This document shows positions 12,631 to 27,600 of a stretch of 64,000 nt of DNA, one piece after another. Origin of the DNA: Lepisosteus oculatus. Lineage: Eukaryota > Chordata > Actinopteri > Semionotiformes > Lepisosteidae. The DNA lies in contig NC_090703.1 of assembly GCF_040954835.1 (NCBI RefSeq), positions 6,381,001 through 6,445,000 on the forward strand. Direction: 5' to 3'. A program made the translations under genes and the position numbers. The notes beneath the pieces were generated by a model, which saw nothing but the letters and a program-made list of their open reading frames with translations, was not told the origin of the DNA and did no database searches. How positions within the stretch are numbered: the stretch's first letter is position 1; every line of letters begins with the position of its first letter.

Positions 12631-15600
12631 TTATTCTTCCTCGTGGTTGAAGGGAGAGCCGACCATCAAGTTCTTCCTGTGAGCTGGTGGCACGAGGTGG
12701 CTGGGCAGCTCGCTGGGCAGCTCATAGCCCTCCAGTTTGACCTTGATGAGGTGCTGCGCCAGGGCAAACTCCTCGTCGTCCAGCATGCCGTCCTTGTCGC
12801 AGTCCGCCAGCTTCCAGATCTTGCCCAGGACGGAGTTGGGCAGCCTGGAGCTCATCATCTCCTTCTTGGCGTTCATGCCAGAGATGCGGCCGTTGATGGG
12901 CATGAGGGTGTAGAAGATCTCGTCGTACTTGGGCTTGTCACGGCTGACGATCCAGTCCTCGGCGTCGGCGCCCGCCCCTATCCCCTCCCCGTAGCCCTGT
13001 CCAAACGGCCCGTCCTGAGAGCCTTCGAACGCCCCCCCGCTAACGACCTGCGTGGGCTGCTTTCTCTCCTCCTCGCGGATCATCATCATCAGCCCCGAGA
13101 TTTTACTGGCCAGCATTTTGTCGACGGACTCCACCAGCTTGGTCTTCAGAGAAGGAAACTTGCTGAAGTCGTAGTGCTCTAACTGCTCCTGTTAACAACA
13201 CACACACACACAGAGGCACAGAATTATAACTTTTAAACTGATTTGAGATCCTTCATTCACAACCATTTATAGTTATTTTTTTCCATCATTGCTCATTGAT
13301 ATATTGTTCATTCATTAGTTTTTACAAAGACTAGTCCCAAAATCATTTCTTGTTTAGTTGTGCTGCATCTTACAGTGCTGAAAACTTCAAGAGCATAATC
13401 AAGATTCAGAAACACCTCCTGACCCACTGTTAGCAGACAGCTGCTTGTTCCTGGGAAAGGTTGCAGCAGTCCAGAGCCTGTCCCAGAAGAATAGGATGTA
13501 AGGTATGACTGGATGGGACACCATCCATTGTGAGATTCAAACACAAGCACAATCGAGAGACGCCACCTAGCCTAACTTAGCTCGCACGTCTTTGGTAGGT
13601 TGATGAAACCGGGACCCCACACAGATACAGGAAGAACATGCATACTCCACACAGAAGGTTCCCCAATCTATAAAGTTGAACTCGGGACCGAACAGCTGTG
13701 AGGCAGCAGCACTAACCCAACATCCAGAACCATCCTGCTCTCACCCACAGGAGCATGACTCTGAGCAGCCACTAGATGGCAGTGGTGACCACACTTCAGA
13801 TGGTTCACTGAAGTCACAGAATTTTTATCATTATTTTACTTTGATTTCTAGGGTCACTCTTACCACTCTGGACTCCCCAATCACTTGTAGTACCTCCTCA
13901 TTTAACAGTAATTTCCCATTGCTTGCAGCTGACAATTTAGAAATTAAAATGTTCACTAAAACTGGAAGCACGGATACAGAAACTCTGGACCTGTAGATGA
14001 TATAAAAATCATGTTTTTTTCAGTTTTCTTATATTGGGGGTTTAAAACTTTGCATGAGACTTTGAGAAATCAAGACCCTTTTACCTTGTACAATTATGTT
14101 ATGTGTTTTTACACAGCGTGCAATGGTGGTTTGGACCCCCTTCTATTAGAAATAAGAAAACTTCAGTTTAAGCTTACAAGCTGGTACAGCTCACAAATTG
14201 ATCTGGGAAATGAGATCACGGACACTTCCTATAGGATGCCAGTCAGCCAGCCTTAAGCAGCTGTGTGCTGGAGATGTATCCTCACTCCATCCACTCCATG
14301 TCTGCTTCATACAAGACTTATGCCTGAGCTCCCTAGTTCCTAAAGACGGCAGAGAGCAGAGCTCTAACCTGCATTTTGATGACATTGGGGAAGTCCCCTG
14401 GAGAAATATGGTACTCCCTTTGCAGCTGGACATAGATCTCTGGCAGTTTGCTAATCAGCTCCTTTTTCTTATTCTCCTTGCCGAAGAGGGACGGCATCTC
14501 CTTCTTCAGGTGGCTGATGATGTAAGCATGCACCTGCAGGAAACAGGAAGGTGAACCAACCTGGTGAGTCAAGCCAAATCTCCCACACAGACAATACTGT
14601 GAGCCCCACAGCTGCTAGCAGAAGAGTGTGGAAACCATTTTACCATTGCACTGTGCTTCAGAAACCTTTAACAGGCTACAAAGCCTGTTTCACCCCAGCA
14701 TTTTATTATTAATGGAGATGACACTCCTATCCACATCAAAGCATGCACATTTGCACCTAGGTAGGAAGAAATCCTAGTAAAGTATCTGACTCAAGGTTAC
14801 AAGGGCAATAGCAGATGCTGACCTAGGACTTGCACCCACAACCTTCCAGTTCCAAGTCCAGAGTCCTAGTCAGTGCTAACACTGCTGCCCGTTTCCTACA
14901 ACTAGCAAATGTCCCACCCACATGCTCTTTTCATTACTTGCAAACTGATCGTGTCAGTTCTGACTAGGATAGGTGCTCTAGGTGCTCTAGGCCTAGTTCC
15001 AGATTCTAGGTAATAAAGGGAAAATATTCTTGTTTGTTTTTGATTCCTTGCCAAAAGATGTAATCCTGTAATATCTTCCATCTATAGAAAGGGCTCTGTG
15101 CTTAAACAAATGTGTTTCACAGTTATTGAAATCTCTGGGGGAAAAAAAGCCTTCCAGGATATCCTAATCAGTCTACTCCATTACCTGGGTCACATGACCA
15201 GCAAGCAACAGGAGGCAGTCAGAGTAAACACAACAATCAAAAAGAGATCAGCTGGAAAAGGTTTAGGTTAAGGCAAGAAAGGGAAATAACAGAGAGAAAC
15301 AAGAGCAAACACGCTGCCCAAAATGTCAAATCTTTGCCTTTCCTGTCCAAGAAAGAGTTACACTCTGGGCCCCAGAGACCTGGCAGCCCTGCCTGCCAGC
15401 TGTCTCACGAGGCTGGGTTATCGCTGACGGGCCACAGCAGCACAAACACCAGGCGAGCGCCTGGCTGCTGGCCGACCTGAAAAACACTCCGGAACAGATA
15501 AGAACGATCCAGCCGAGGGCTCCAGAAGGACTCGGCTTATGGGAAAAAGTCCGTGAATGTTTCATTTTTGGAACAAATGAGATGGGAAGAAGCAGGGGAA

Positions 15601-18600
15601 GTGTCTACCTGGCAGCTGAAGCTCAAAAATAACACTAAAAAGCGCAGTTCTTTTTAACAACACAGCTTAACGAACACAAAACCAGCAGGGTCCGTGTATG
15701 CTTTCGCACATCGTAAGGCCATGCCCGTTATCTTTCTCCGGGTGCAGCCCACTCTTGTTTTGAAATGTTTAAATTCCCCAGAATGCTTCATGTTGTCAAT
15801 ACGTGTCAAGGTTTCGCCAAAACGGTCTACATAAGTGAAGCAGCATGAAACACTTGACTTCCGAAAAAACACTCCCCCCCCACCTCATTTCTGTTCTACT
15901 GGTGCAGAGATAAGAGCTTGTCATAAACTCCCACAAGCGTGTCAGCGGCACACAGCTAGTGCCTGCCCTAGCGAATCCAGCCCAGAGACGCCGTGCTGCC
16001 ACCAGACTCTGGTTTTGTTTAAGGTTGTTGCTCAACAGGTCCTAATTAAGAAACCGGTGGCAGGAGACGGGAAGCTCACCTCCTCCACCACAGAAAACAA
16101 ACTCTGCAGAAACTACGGCAGAAAAGGGAGCGCACAGCTCTCATCTTTGCATGCCTGCGGGGGGGTGGAACTGTTAGAAGGGGGGCACCGATCTCTCGGC
16201 CCGCGCGGCCGGTTACCTTGGCGAGCCTCGCCCGCTTGATGAGGTCGTTGAGCTTGCGCAGGGCAGCGTTGCGCGGCAGGCTCTGGATGTCGCGGAAGAG
16301 GTCCTGCGTCTCGGCCTCGAACAGGCGGCGGTTCTCGGTGTTCTGCAGGGGCTTGGCCCAGTAGGAGCCCAGGTAGACCCGCACCACCTCGGGCGTGTTG
16401 ATCACCTTCCCCAGGGACCACATGAGGGCGCCGTAGACGCGCATCAGCTGCTGCGTGTCCACCTGGTCGGCCTTGTTCAGCACCACGCGGATCTTGTCGT
16501 CCTGCCCGCGGAAGGCTTTAATGGCCTCCGAGAACTCGTCCGAGATGTCCAGCTTGTGGGCGTCGAAGAGCAGGATGATGCGGTCCACCCTCTCGCCGAA
16601 CCACCGCAGGACCTCCGAGAAATTATACCCTGCGGAGGGGGGGGGGGCGAAACGCATCTCGTCACAGCGCTGCTCGTTCTTAAAAACATGCAGGATCTCT
16701 TTCGTCCAATGGGATATTTGGCCAGGACTTTGGCCAGGAGTGTTAACACTGCTACTCTTTTCGAGAAATGCCCTGGGATTTTTAATGACCACAGAGAGTC
16801 TGGACCTTTGGTTTTACATCTCTTCTGAAGGGCGGCACCTTATTACAGTATAGAGTCCCTGTCACTACAACGGGGCATTAGGACTCACACAGACCACACG
16901 CCCCCTACTGGTCCCTCTTTCAGCGGCAACTTTAGTATTTCCCAGGACGTCTCCCATCCAGGTACTGGCCAGGCTCACACCTGCTGAGCTGCAGTGGGCT
17001 GCCAGGTGTGAACTGGAGGATGATGGCATATTTGAAGTACTTTTACTTAAATAAAATTGGCATTGATTTTTGTGATCTCTCTTTTTCATACCTCTTAATA
17101 GACTGTCCCATGCTGCTTTATCATAGATAATATTCCTACCACTCATTTCCTAATGACTTCATAAACTCAGGTTTCGGCTCCCCCGTGACCCTATCTCAGC
17201 AAGCAACGAGTGCCAGACAGGGTACACCCTGGACTGGACGCCAGTCCACCACAGGGCAGACACACACTCACACCAGGCCAGTTTTCCCACCAGCATGTCA
17301 CGAGCATCAGGAGGAGACTCTTGAGAACATGGAGTGAACATTCTCAAACAGAAACTCCCACAGATAGCACCACAGGTCCGGAACTGAAACCAGGGCCCCA
17401 GCACTGCCAGGCAGTGACCTGAACCACTGTGCCACCACATCATGCCACCTCTTAGAACTACTCTCCAGAGACTGAAACACCTTCTGTTCCAAAGCGATTT
17501 TCATAAGAGAACACGCTGGGAGTACACACCACTCCTCAACCCGTTATGAAGAACATCAAAGCAGTCTGGTCTTTTGAGCTTAACAGTGATGTGCTCCCCT
17601 CATGCAAAAATAAAAAATAGACTGTGACTAGAGCAGTCAGAGCCAGCAGCAGGGCAAAGAAAGTTTAAATACCAAACTAAAAAAAAAATTAAAATCCTAC
17701 TGGAAACATTTGCGTTTGTTGCATTTTCAATAACTCTCAGCACACCCTGGACTTACTTAGAAAATCGTTTATAACTTGAAGATCAAAATGAGCTTGTCAT
17801 AGAAAATAAAGATTCCGTCCCACAAAACATTTACTTTTGCTTCTTTGAGGGAGACAAAATTGTCACCCTGTTCATTCATTCCACACCGAGCCAGCAACAC
17901 GAGTCTCGTTCTGCCAGACACGTCGAATTCTGTCTGCGCGTGACTTCGCATGTCACAGCTCTCTTTCACACACGGAAGAGGTTCCCTTCCCAATGACAGG
18001 GCTTTTCTGTATAAAACAGTGTAATTACCACACTCATTCTGCTTTGCAATGGTTTACACCTAGCCAGGGGATACATATGGGGATCTGGGCCAGCTGTTTC
18101 ACAGTGTCAGCAGATAAAACTCTTCCATTACAAAACCCTCAACCCCGACTTCAACGCTACAAAATTTCTAATGATTGCTTTCACTTCCAGGCTCATGATG
18201 ATGAGTCTCTTAAATATTTAAATGTCCAGAAAAATGCAGAAAAACAACAAACTTATGTTATATTTAATTCGGCTGTGCGTTAGCAGGAACACCAGAATAA
18301 AGTTCCAATTCTGAGATACGGTACACATGCCTTCATATCATATCAAGCACTAAGGCAAGAAAGGGACAGCATATCATCTGAACACATTTGACTGAAACAA
18401 TAATTTCAAAGCATTTTAACCAATATTCAGGAAAGCGTGCCAGACCATAGGCAGTCCATCCAGTTCTTTGAATACTGAATAGTTTTTGACTCCTCCAGAA
18501 AGATCAGAGAGAAGATTCACATGAGCTGGCCCGCCTAACATAAAAGGCAAGAAGAGCAGCTGAAAACCAAAAAAGCTAAACAAATTGCAAGTGCTTCCCA

Positions 18601-21600
18601 CATGATTTCCTTAAGCTAATAAGAGAATAATATAGGCATTATGGATACATGTGCATCGGAAACCAGTCGCATCAAGTCCGTGTGTTCTGAGGCAGTGTTT
18701 CTGTACCATGGTGCCGTCAGGAGGGAAAGTCTGAAAAGAGCACATGTCGGAATAATGAAGCCTGTCATTTTCAACGCCGTGGGAATCTCTACGGCCATCG
18801 GCACTCCTCTCCCTCGAGCGTTTGTGCTTGGGGTTCCCAGCTTCAACGGCTGTCCAAGCTCCACACTTGCAGTGCGTCATCTGAAGTGAAGCTCTTGTTC
18901 ACGGCGCTCACTGGCAGCCCTCGCACGCCCTTCGGCGGCAGAGCGACTAGTGCAGGGCTCAGCCTGTAACGGCTTAGGAGCCGATTCAGTGAAACAAGCT
19001 GAGTGAAACACAGACCAGATGCGGTTACCACAAAAACCTGCCACTACTATATCATTCCCCCACCAAAATTAAACACCTGGGAGGAACAAAACAGGCTCAA
19101 TATCTCTTATCTTAATTAATCCACGACTTCATTAAAATTAAAACCATGTGTGTTGCTTTACATACAAGTATGTAAAGAATGCAGATGAGATAATTACACC
19201 CAACTCTTGATTCATTTGTTCATATCCGAGACATACTTCAGCTGTAAAGATGACTCTCAGGTTCCTAACCTCCAGGAGACATAAATATACATCGATTTGC
19301 TATCTGAAATTATCCTGTCATTAATTTAAGCTTTCAAGGTTATGACTGTCCCAAAAGCATTCAATGATGGTGTTCAGCATCTGCTCATCATTCATCATAC
19401 CAAAATGAAGGAGAATATCCTTTAAAAATATAAGAGTACACTGCACTATGGGTATCACAGACCCTGCATTTATTTAATTAAATACAATTAATAAACACTA
19501 GCACTGTTTGGACCTATTGTATACCAAACCCCCAATTACACCCCATGTGAAAATGTACAATTCTAAACCCAATAATTCAATCATAAAATACTTGACACCC
19601 GGTTGGCTATTTACAACAAGTAGAAGCAGTATGGCGGCCCCTAGTGACAAGTCAGTTGTAATTGCAGCCCCTCCTGAAGCTGGACTCCCAGAATGGTGTT
19701 TAGCTTTGCAATGAGATGCATCCGATTTCAACTTTATAAGCTCATATATAAACCCAACAATAACTCCTGGCTTGAAAAATAAACGCATACTGCCTGAAAT
19801 TTAAAATAACATGATTCAGAGGCTTGAGCCCAGCATAAAAGTACTGAGAAAATGTGTTCAGCATGGCAATAAGTCACGAAATGAGGCGGTTCACACAAGG
19901 TAAGAAAAGTAAAATGTTTCTATGATAAAAGTAATAATAGGTCGGGGTGTCCTGTAGGACAGATGGACCATGAGACAGAAGATCAGTTTTCTCTTGATTT
20001 CTGGATTCCTATGGGGAGGGTGCTACTGGGGACGCCAGCTGATGATTCAAAGCATAGTTCATTGTACAAGCCTGTGGCATGATGTCATAATACTTAGCAA
20101 CAAGATTCATTTTGACTGATCTATTCCTTCTGCGGTCTCTGCCTGGCGCACTTCATATATAAAAAGGAAAGGAGTGAACCGAATAAGAAAGCTCTAAGAT
20201 ACAGAGTCCTTCTTATGATTAAGAAGGAAACAATTCACTGCTGAACAGATGATTTTTCAAATGGTGAAAAACCCACAGAAATTAAGGTGACTTCTCCTTT
20301 CCCCTTCCAGTTCCCTTTCTTTCTTGAAACTGAACAAAACTTTGCTACTTTTAGTCATCAAACCTTTAACCTCACTAACAGATGTCAAAGTTCCACACAT
20401 TTTGGAACAGCTTCACCTTTGTAATTTTGGTACAATGTACTAAAATAATGGCAACCAAACCCATCCCAATGAGCATTATTGTTGAACAGTCCAGGATTGT
20501 TCACTGAAATTACATTATAAATGACTACATATTATATAACAGATCAGGGGGGAAGCTACAATTCTAAACAATTACAACTTAAAAACTGTTTAGTTGCAAA
20601 TTTAATTGGCTGATGAAATGTATCCAAAGTGATTTATAGTTGTACGTATTTATATGTGTGTTTTACAAAAGCAATAGGGGTGAAGTGCCCTATCTCAAGG
20701 GAACAGCATTACCTTACCCAGAATTTGAACCCAGAGTCTTACAATAAGTAGAGCACAACACCAGGACAGTGAAGGATAAGAATTCTGACTTGTGAATGAC
20801 TGCTGCCAAAGTTTCACCTTCCTCAATGCCTGAAACTTCCCAGCTAAGAGACTATGGAAAACACCTCAGCACAAAATCTGCCCCACTAAAAATATCCCAT
20901 CTCTGCCTTCAAGTGTTCCACTTTTGCAATATGAGGTTTCAGAATTTTTAAAGCTTTGATGCTTCTTTGCAAATATGCTAGGACTGCATTTTGAAAGAGG
21001 AACCAGATCACTGATTAAAAAAAGATGCTCTTTTGCCGTTAAATTGCATTTATTAATCCATGCTTTGTTTCACTTCTGTTTTTGCTCAAAGTTAATGCAA
21101 GAATGCTGACTGTTCTGCATGATGCCCACATATAGATCATTTTAGGAAATGCTTTCACCGGCATTACTCAATTAAGGTTCCCTGAAACATAATTACTGTT
21201 CCTCTCCCCTGGCACAGACATAGCTGCAGAGCCCTCATACACACTTACACACACAAAACAATACCGTTCTTTAACCTATTTAAAGTCGCCCTTTTCGAGA
21301 CTAAATCTTACACAATAAGTCAGTAGATTACCTAAAAAACATTGAAAAATATTTGTATAACTTCTGACAAAATTAAAGCCAGCTTGAAGTTACTCATACA
21401 GGATATCACATTTATCATACATTGTTATCATACAGAATATCTTATGTTGCGCTGACTTTATATACTCCAATACTACACTTTCTCTCGCTTCCAGCTGGCA
21501 GGGTGATATTATGGAATCAACATTAACAGCTAGATTACTTCTGATGTAGCAGCAGTACAACAAGAAACTACTACAACCCACTCACTACACTCCTCTGAAG

Positions 21601-24600
21601 ATCACACAATTAAAACATCTGACAAACTATCACATGAAAACAAGCCATCCTAAAGATCAAGCTCAGCCTCCTTTGAGGTATGTCCCTCTGTCTAGTTGGA
21701 AACCTTCTGGACAAGGAGTAGGGGCGAGAGACACTGCAGTTGCTCTGCACAAACTTGGGCAAGTCCTGGAGTTTATCTGGTTGCTCTCCTACGGGCCGAT
21801 TCTAAAGCAACAACATCTTTCCTATAATGTGGCGACCAAAAGCGTGCACAGACGTCTCAATGAGGCCTTACGGGTTTGTTGCAGAATCAAGCCTTTTGAT
21901 TTGGATTCGACGCTTTGACTAGTGAATTCACTACAAACAAGACAGGCTGAACGGCTGCTTTCCTCATTCTGTTTCACTTCCTCCACCAACAATAGATCTC
22001 TTCTAACAAAAGACTAGCACCCCACCTGTTGCCCAGAAATGCAAAAAAAAAATGTAAAGATTCTTCTTAGGTTCTTTTTGGACACTGCATTAAAATACTT
22101 TTTATACTGTGGTACTTTCAGTCTGTATATACCTATGCACATTTTGTACATATTTGATTGTTTTACAGTGACTAACTATTTTATTTTGTCTTGCTGTACT
22201 CATTTCAATTTTTCATCTATTCTGATGTCTGTTTTTGCCTGTCTTGAGCTGGGCTGCTGTAACACCTCAATTTCCCTTCGGGATCAATGAAGTCTTATCT
22301 ATCGATCCAAAGTTATTTAAAGAGCAAAAGATGAAAAAAAAACAGTGCCAAGAGCTTAAGCCATCCCCCCTCCTCGCTCACCTCGACTGATGCGCTGCTT
22401 CTCTCCAGAGAGGATCCCGGGGCTGTCGATGATGCTGATGCTCTGCAGGACTTGGTTTGGCATCTGGGAGCAAATGAACCTGCGGGCATGAACGAAGCAG
22501 GGTCATTCCTGGCACACCGGACAGGGCTGGGCCTTTCTCCAGCAACACACAGCAAAGCGTAAGAAAACCAGCCCAGCCCATCAGACAGGCATTCAGGCAA
22601 AGTGAGCACATCCTGAAAGATCTGGAGATGTTGGACGGTGGCGGGTACAACTAAGATTTCTTTAAGAAGCTGCTTCAGACCAGTTGGACAGAATAACCCA
22701 GTAAAGCTAACAGACATATAGCGACTTTATTTGCTCAGTTAAGACAACCATAGCACAGGAGATCAGCTGACAGTCAGCACTAGTTTGCAGCAGGGGATGA
22801 AAATGAAGAGATCTATTGGTCTTGAAATCGACACATTTCTTGATAAGCTCATCACTTCCTATTTTGCATCCACAGTTTAATTTTGAGCTGTCTGCGTGTC
22901 AAGTTTTGAGCTTGTCTCCATTACTGTGAGCTCCCAGGTGTTTGCTCAGCTTTGAATTTTATCTTCACATTTTTGAATTTCATGTGCTGCTTCATCAGTG
23001 TTTGCTCACCCTCCTGTTCTGTTTTTTTCTTCAAACCTGACCATGAAATTATCAATGTTACAAATATGTGTTTTACTGGCACATCTCTTAAAAATCCATT
23101 GACAAGAGTACAGCTCATGAGAAAAGAGTGAAGAAAGGAATTTATTAAAGGACTGTGTCCAATTTAATTGGAGTTTTGGTCCCACCTTCTCTTCTAAGCT
23201 TTTTGTTTACCCATACAGGACTAATGTCCTGCACTATACTTTTATCTGGTACTTTAAATCACTTAATCACATCTTATTGATTAGAAACAAAAACATTTTA
23301 GGTAGTTTTAGGCAGCTCGAAAGCATGTTGATTTTGCCTTTGTGCAAGGTTGTATTATTTTAAGGTCCACTGAAGGCCTGTCCAGTAAAAAACAGGTCCC
23401 CTCTACTGCAGGAGATGAAAAGATCTTCTGCACGAACATCTTCACCACAGAGCTTCCTTACATGCATGCCATGTCATCACTTCCCCTGACTCGTGCAAGA
23501 CAAGGGTCGACAAGGGATGCAAGCGAGCAGCATCTTGTCATGGAAGAACCACGGTTCTCTTGCAGGAGACTGTGAGCTCTGAGACACTCAGAGGTCCTAC
23601 CCAGTTTCACGGGAGCTCGGGAGCTGCTCCAGAGAGCAGGGTCTCAGGGTGGGGGGCCTGTGTGGCGCTGTGCAGGAAATGGAGCCAGGAATGAGAGCAG
23701 CTGGAATTATGGGAGGAAAACGGATGTGTGAGAATCTACAGCAGCGCAGACTGGAGTCTCCATTATTTAGGGGGAAAAAAAGGCTGTAAAACAATAGAAC
23801 CGAGTGACCTAAGTAACGCTTAGGAGTTTGTGCTAAATATAAGCACATCTGTAGGACCAGGTTTCAATAGCCCACTGGGGTCCTCAGAGAGGGGCCTGGC
23901 ATCAGAGACAAGACACTTGAAAACCTTCAGGAAGGGGCAGGAAAGGGAAAAGGCATCATTGTCCTTGAGCCCTTGTGTTTTTGTTCCTTATCACCCTTGT
24001 ACTGCCTTTCCTCATTACCCTGTCTGCAAAACTGTGTCTGCCTGGGCAAAAAGGCAAACTGCTTTTTTTTCTCCCAGATTCCCTTATACTGCCTGGACTC
24101 CCCAGCTCCCACATATTCTACTTTTAATTATTTCAGCCCAACAGGATTTGGCTCATTTCAGGGTGACCTGGGTTATTCCATATCAGGAACCCTGCCTTCG
24201 GATTTTGCTCATGCAGTGGAAGGGAACAGCACAGTGTAGCTAGTGGGTTAACGTCTGGACTCAAAACCCACAGGCTGGGCGACACTGCTGTCAAGAGGAG
24301 TACTTTACCCTAGTTGCTCCAGTCCACTCAGCACAAATGGGGAATAACCAGCTGCATGAGTGTGGTGGGGGGTGAGTCACACACTCCCCAGTCTGCTTAC
24401 AGCTGTGGAAACCAGGACGAACTGTAGCCCAGTTTGCTTGGATGGGCTCTGGTATGGACCCTCCCTTTCATGAGCAGCGGACATCAGAGGTGACAAGGCC
24501 AGACACTCGAGCTCAAAGATAAAAAGACTTGCAGTGATATACCCCCGCCTGTTTTAGGAGAGCGCTCTCAGTTAAAGTGCATCTCCTTTTGGAGTGATGG

Positions 24601-27600
24601 TGAGTACCTAAAAATATTCAGAACGTCAGTAGCCCCAGGAAAAAAAACTCTCCGATTGTCCATTGTCAAGTGCTCATCCCTTCTGAAGGGGAAGAGATAT
24701 AATTTCCATGTTGCTATTATGCGCTCAGAATTCTACTGAGTTTCCATGAATAGCCTAGCTACAATGTACCTACTTGAATGTCTGATTTAATTACCCCACA
24801 AAAAGGCTTCAGGACGAAAGTATTAAAAAAGCGCTCGACAGGCTAAAAGGTCCTGGTTAACACAAGTTAACACAACCGTTGGTGAGCTTATAGATGACAG
24901 TCTGATGTTGGTACTTATTTAAAATTAATTGTACAGATCTACCTTGCCTTCAATACTAAAAAACACTGTTACTGAGGTTTAAATGTTGTGTTTAAATCCT
25001 CAGAATAACTCTCAAATAATAGAAAACGAACTATGACTAGTCCACGTGCTGGAATGCAAGCATCTCGGCAAATTTTAAAACGCTGAGCTTAAGTATCTGG
25101 CCTTGTTTCATACCTGACCTTGGTCTTCCAACACACAAATTATGAGCAAAATCAAAATCCTGAAGCAGGGATTTTCCTGGATTTTGGTTGGTTTGGCACA
25201 GAATGACCCACTTCCAGTCAATACAATTACAGTACTGTAGTCAGAGAAAAGAGATGGTCTTTTTCAGGCAAGTCAGAAGCCCAGTTTCCTGTGCCCAAGA
25301 TAATGTGACCTGCAAAATACACCACCAACCTTGTGACCACAGTTCTCTCCAGCCAATATTTCAAGTTTACATAACAGCCTTTGTTTATTTGTTAGGTTTA
25401 CTGTTTGAAATGGTTCCTTTTCAGTGTGTCGTCTATGTGCTGATCATAATCTTTCAGAACATGAATTTAAAACCCAAGTATGTATTTTCCACCATGTGGA
25501 TAAGACTTTTTCAGTAATTTAACAAAACAAACTTAGATCTTTTGCTGTTTTTGTTGTTGATCTCTGAATTCTCTCAGGTTTTCTCTCTGTATTGTTCTGT
25601 TGAGGTCCTAGCTGTCCCTGATCAGCGCTCTGACAGAATCTTCACTAGTTATCACCAAGGGAAAAGACTGCTCAGATAAGGCTAAACATGAGCCAGTCTT
25701 TTTTAAACTATCAATTGCATTCCACTGAGAAAGGGCAGGAAACAGCAGAACTGGCCAAGAAACATACAAATATACAATATAAATATTATATACATTTAAT
25801 GATATATATAATAATATTACATGTTATATCATATTCATATTATATATTAAATATATCATATATATTTATATATTCTTATATAAATATAAGAAATATACAG
25901 GTTATTCTGTATTGTTGCACAATGTACTGAGAGTGAGTTCAATTAATTGACAGAAAAACAAATACCAAGATGTAAAATGTTAAACTTTTATTTACCTTTC
26001 CTCCTCCCCCCACCAATGTACTGAGAGGTGGGGGCTGTACAAAGCACTGCGTTTGGTCAGGCTATAATTCAGCTCAAACATGACCTTGTAATCTAAGGAG
26101 CATTTTGCACATTAACTCTTTTGCCTGCTCTTGGCTTTGTGACAGGCTGTGTGTGGATCACTGCGCGCTGTGTCAAACTCATTTACAACGCCTGAGCTTT
26201 GATGGTCCCTCCTCCCTGGCACAATTCAAAACTTGTGCAAACTCTCATTCTTGGTTGTTCCAGGGAAGTACAGTTTGTTTTCTGAATACCACATTTCAGG
26301 ATTTTTTCAGATCTCTTTTTTATTAGACCTTTCATTCATGACCCTCTCTCTTCCTCACTGCCACAGCGAATACTATTTTTTCGCTCCATATAAAAGGCCC
26401 CCTTTTTTCCCCCGGCTAATTCAGCTCACCGAGCCAGCTTTTCATGTCACTTCTCAGCCACTTCCTTTACATATAAATGCTGGCAAGACAAAGATCACAT
26501 CTATACAGAGATAAAAATAATGCCTTTGCGCTCTGTGCCAGCGTTAGCCATTGCCGTTGCCACCCATGTGAGGTGGCCGGGGTACTTCCTCTTCAGCAGG
26601 AAGTGGCTCGACTCCGCTCTCACATGCCCTTGGTGTGACAGGAAAGCTAAGCAGGAGACTTCAAACACTTCAGATGACAAGAACTAACTCTGGATTCTGG
26701 ACATTCCTTTTTGAGGAGATGGCAATGTGCCTTAATTCCACCACAGTATATGCTCGGGTATGGAAGCAAAGGACTAAATGAAGTGCCTTCACAGCCACAC
26801 TGATCAGAAGTGAACCCGCGTGCGAGAACAATGGGCCATAACTCACCCTGCCCTTTCACAGAAACACCCATTCCGCTGAGCGGAGACCAAGCACGGCTCA
26901 CGTGATGTTTACACACAAGGAACGAGTCCGGACGCCGAGGGTGAGACGTGAGACTTTTGAGGCACATCCTGGCTCACCTGTTGAGGAAGGCGTTGCCGAA
27001 GGCGTTGAGCTTCCGAAAGGGTTTCTTGGGGTCGACGACGAGAGCGTTCCCTGGGATGATTCCCTCGTTCTCCCCGTGCATCACCGCGATGAAACAGTCC
27101 GTTGTGGGCTCAGGTCCGATACGCATGCCCGGGAAATCCTCTTCCAGGAGGTATCTGCAATGGAAACAGCACTCAGGCGGAATTCTATGAAGTCACTTAG
27201 AAAAACTGGAACGCTGAAGTTTAATGGAAGGGCAAAAATCTATTTTTTTAACACCTCCAAACCAAACCCTCTTCTTTTCCCACAAAAACGTCTCCTTGCT
27301 GTTCACATTTCCGGCTGATGGGGTGTTTCAGAAACAAAGAGGTTAAGATAATCCTCTGTCCTTCTTTACAGAGGAAATTAACAACTGACGCACAAGGGAG
27401 AATAAATATTATTATGAATAGACACTGAAGAAGTGTCACCAGTGTGCCTGTTGGTCTGCACAACAAGACAGTAACTTCCTTTCTGCTTCCACTAACAATA
27501 ACCCTGTGACACCAACGACCCGTTGTTGAAGGACTTGATAAACACTTCTCACAACAACAACAATAGTTGGGAGAGAATGCAAAAAAGATTTCTAAACATA

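Larger units (their letters stand above)
22480..26977. other. EHD4 intron 2
   Basis: This is non-coding sequence between EHD4 exons 22382-22479 and 26978-27154. It holds a weak SINE-like stretch (24225-24420) and an AT-only simple repeat (25780-25900). The open frames of up to 137 codons near 23830-24243 are not spliced to anything recognised. Confidence 0.5.

Noticed and set aside
12568-13182. 204-codon open frame on the plus strand
   Set aside because: It is the mirror of EHD4 exon 6; high GC content suppresses stops on the opposite strand.
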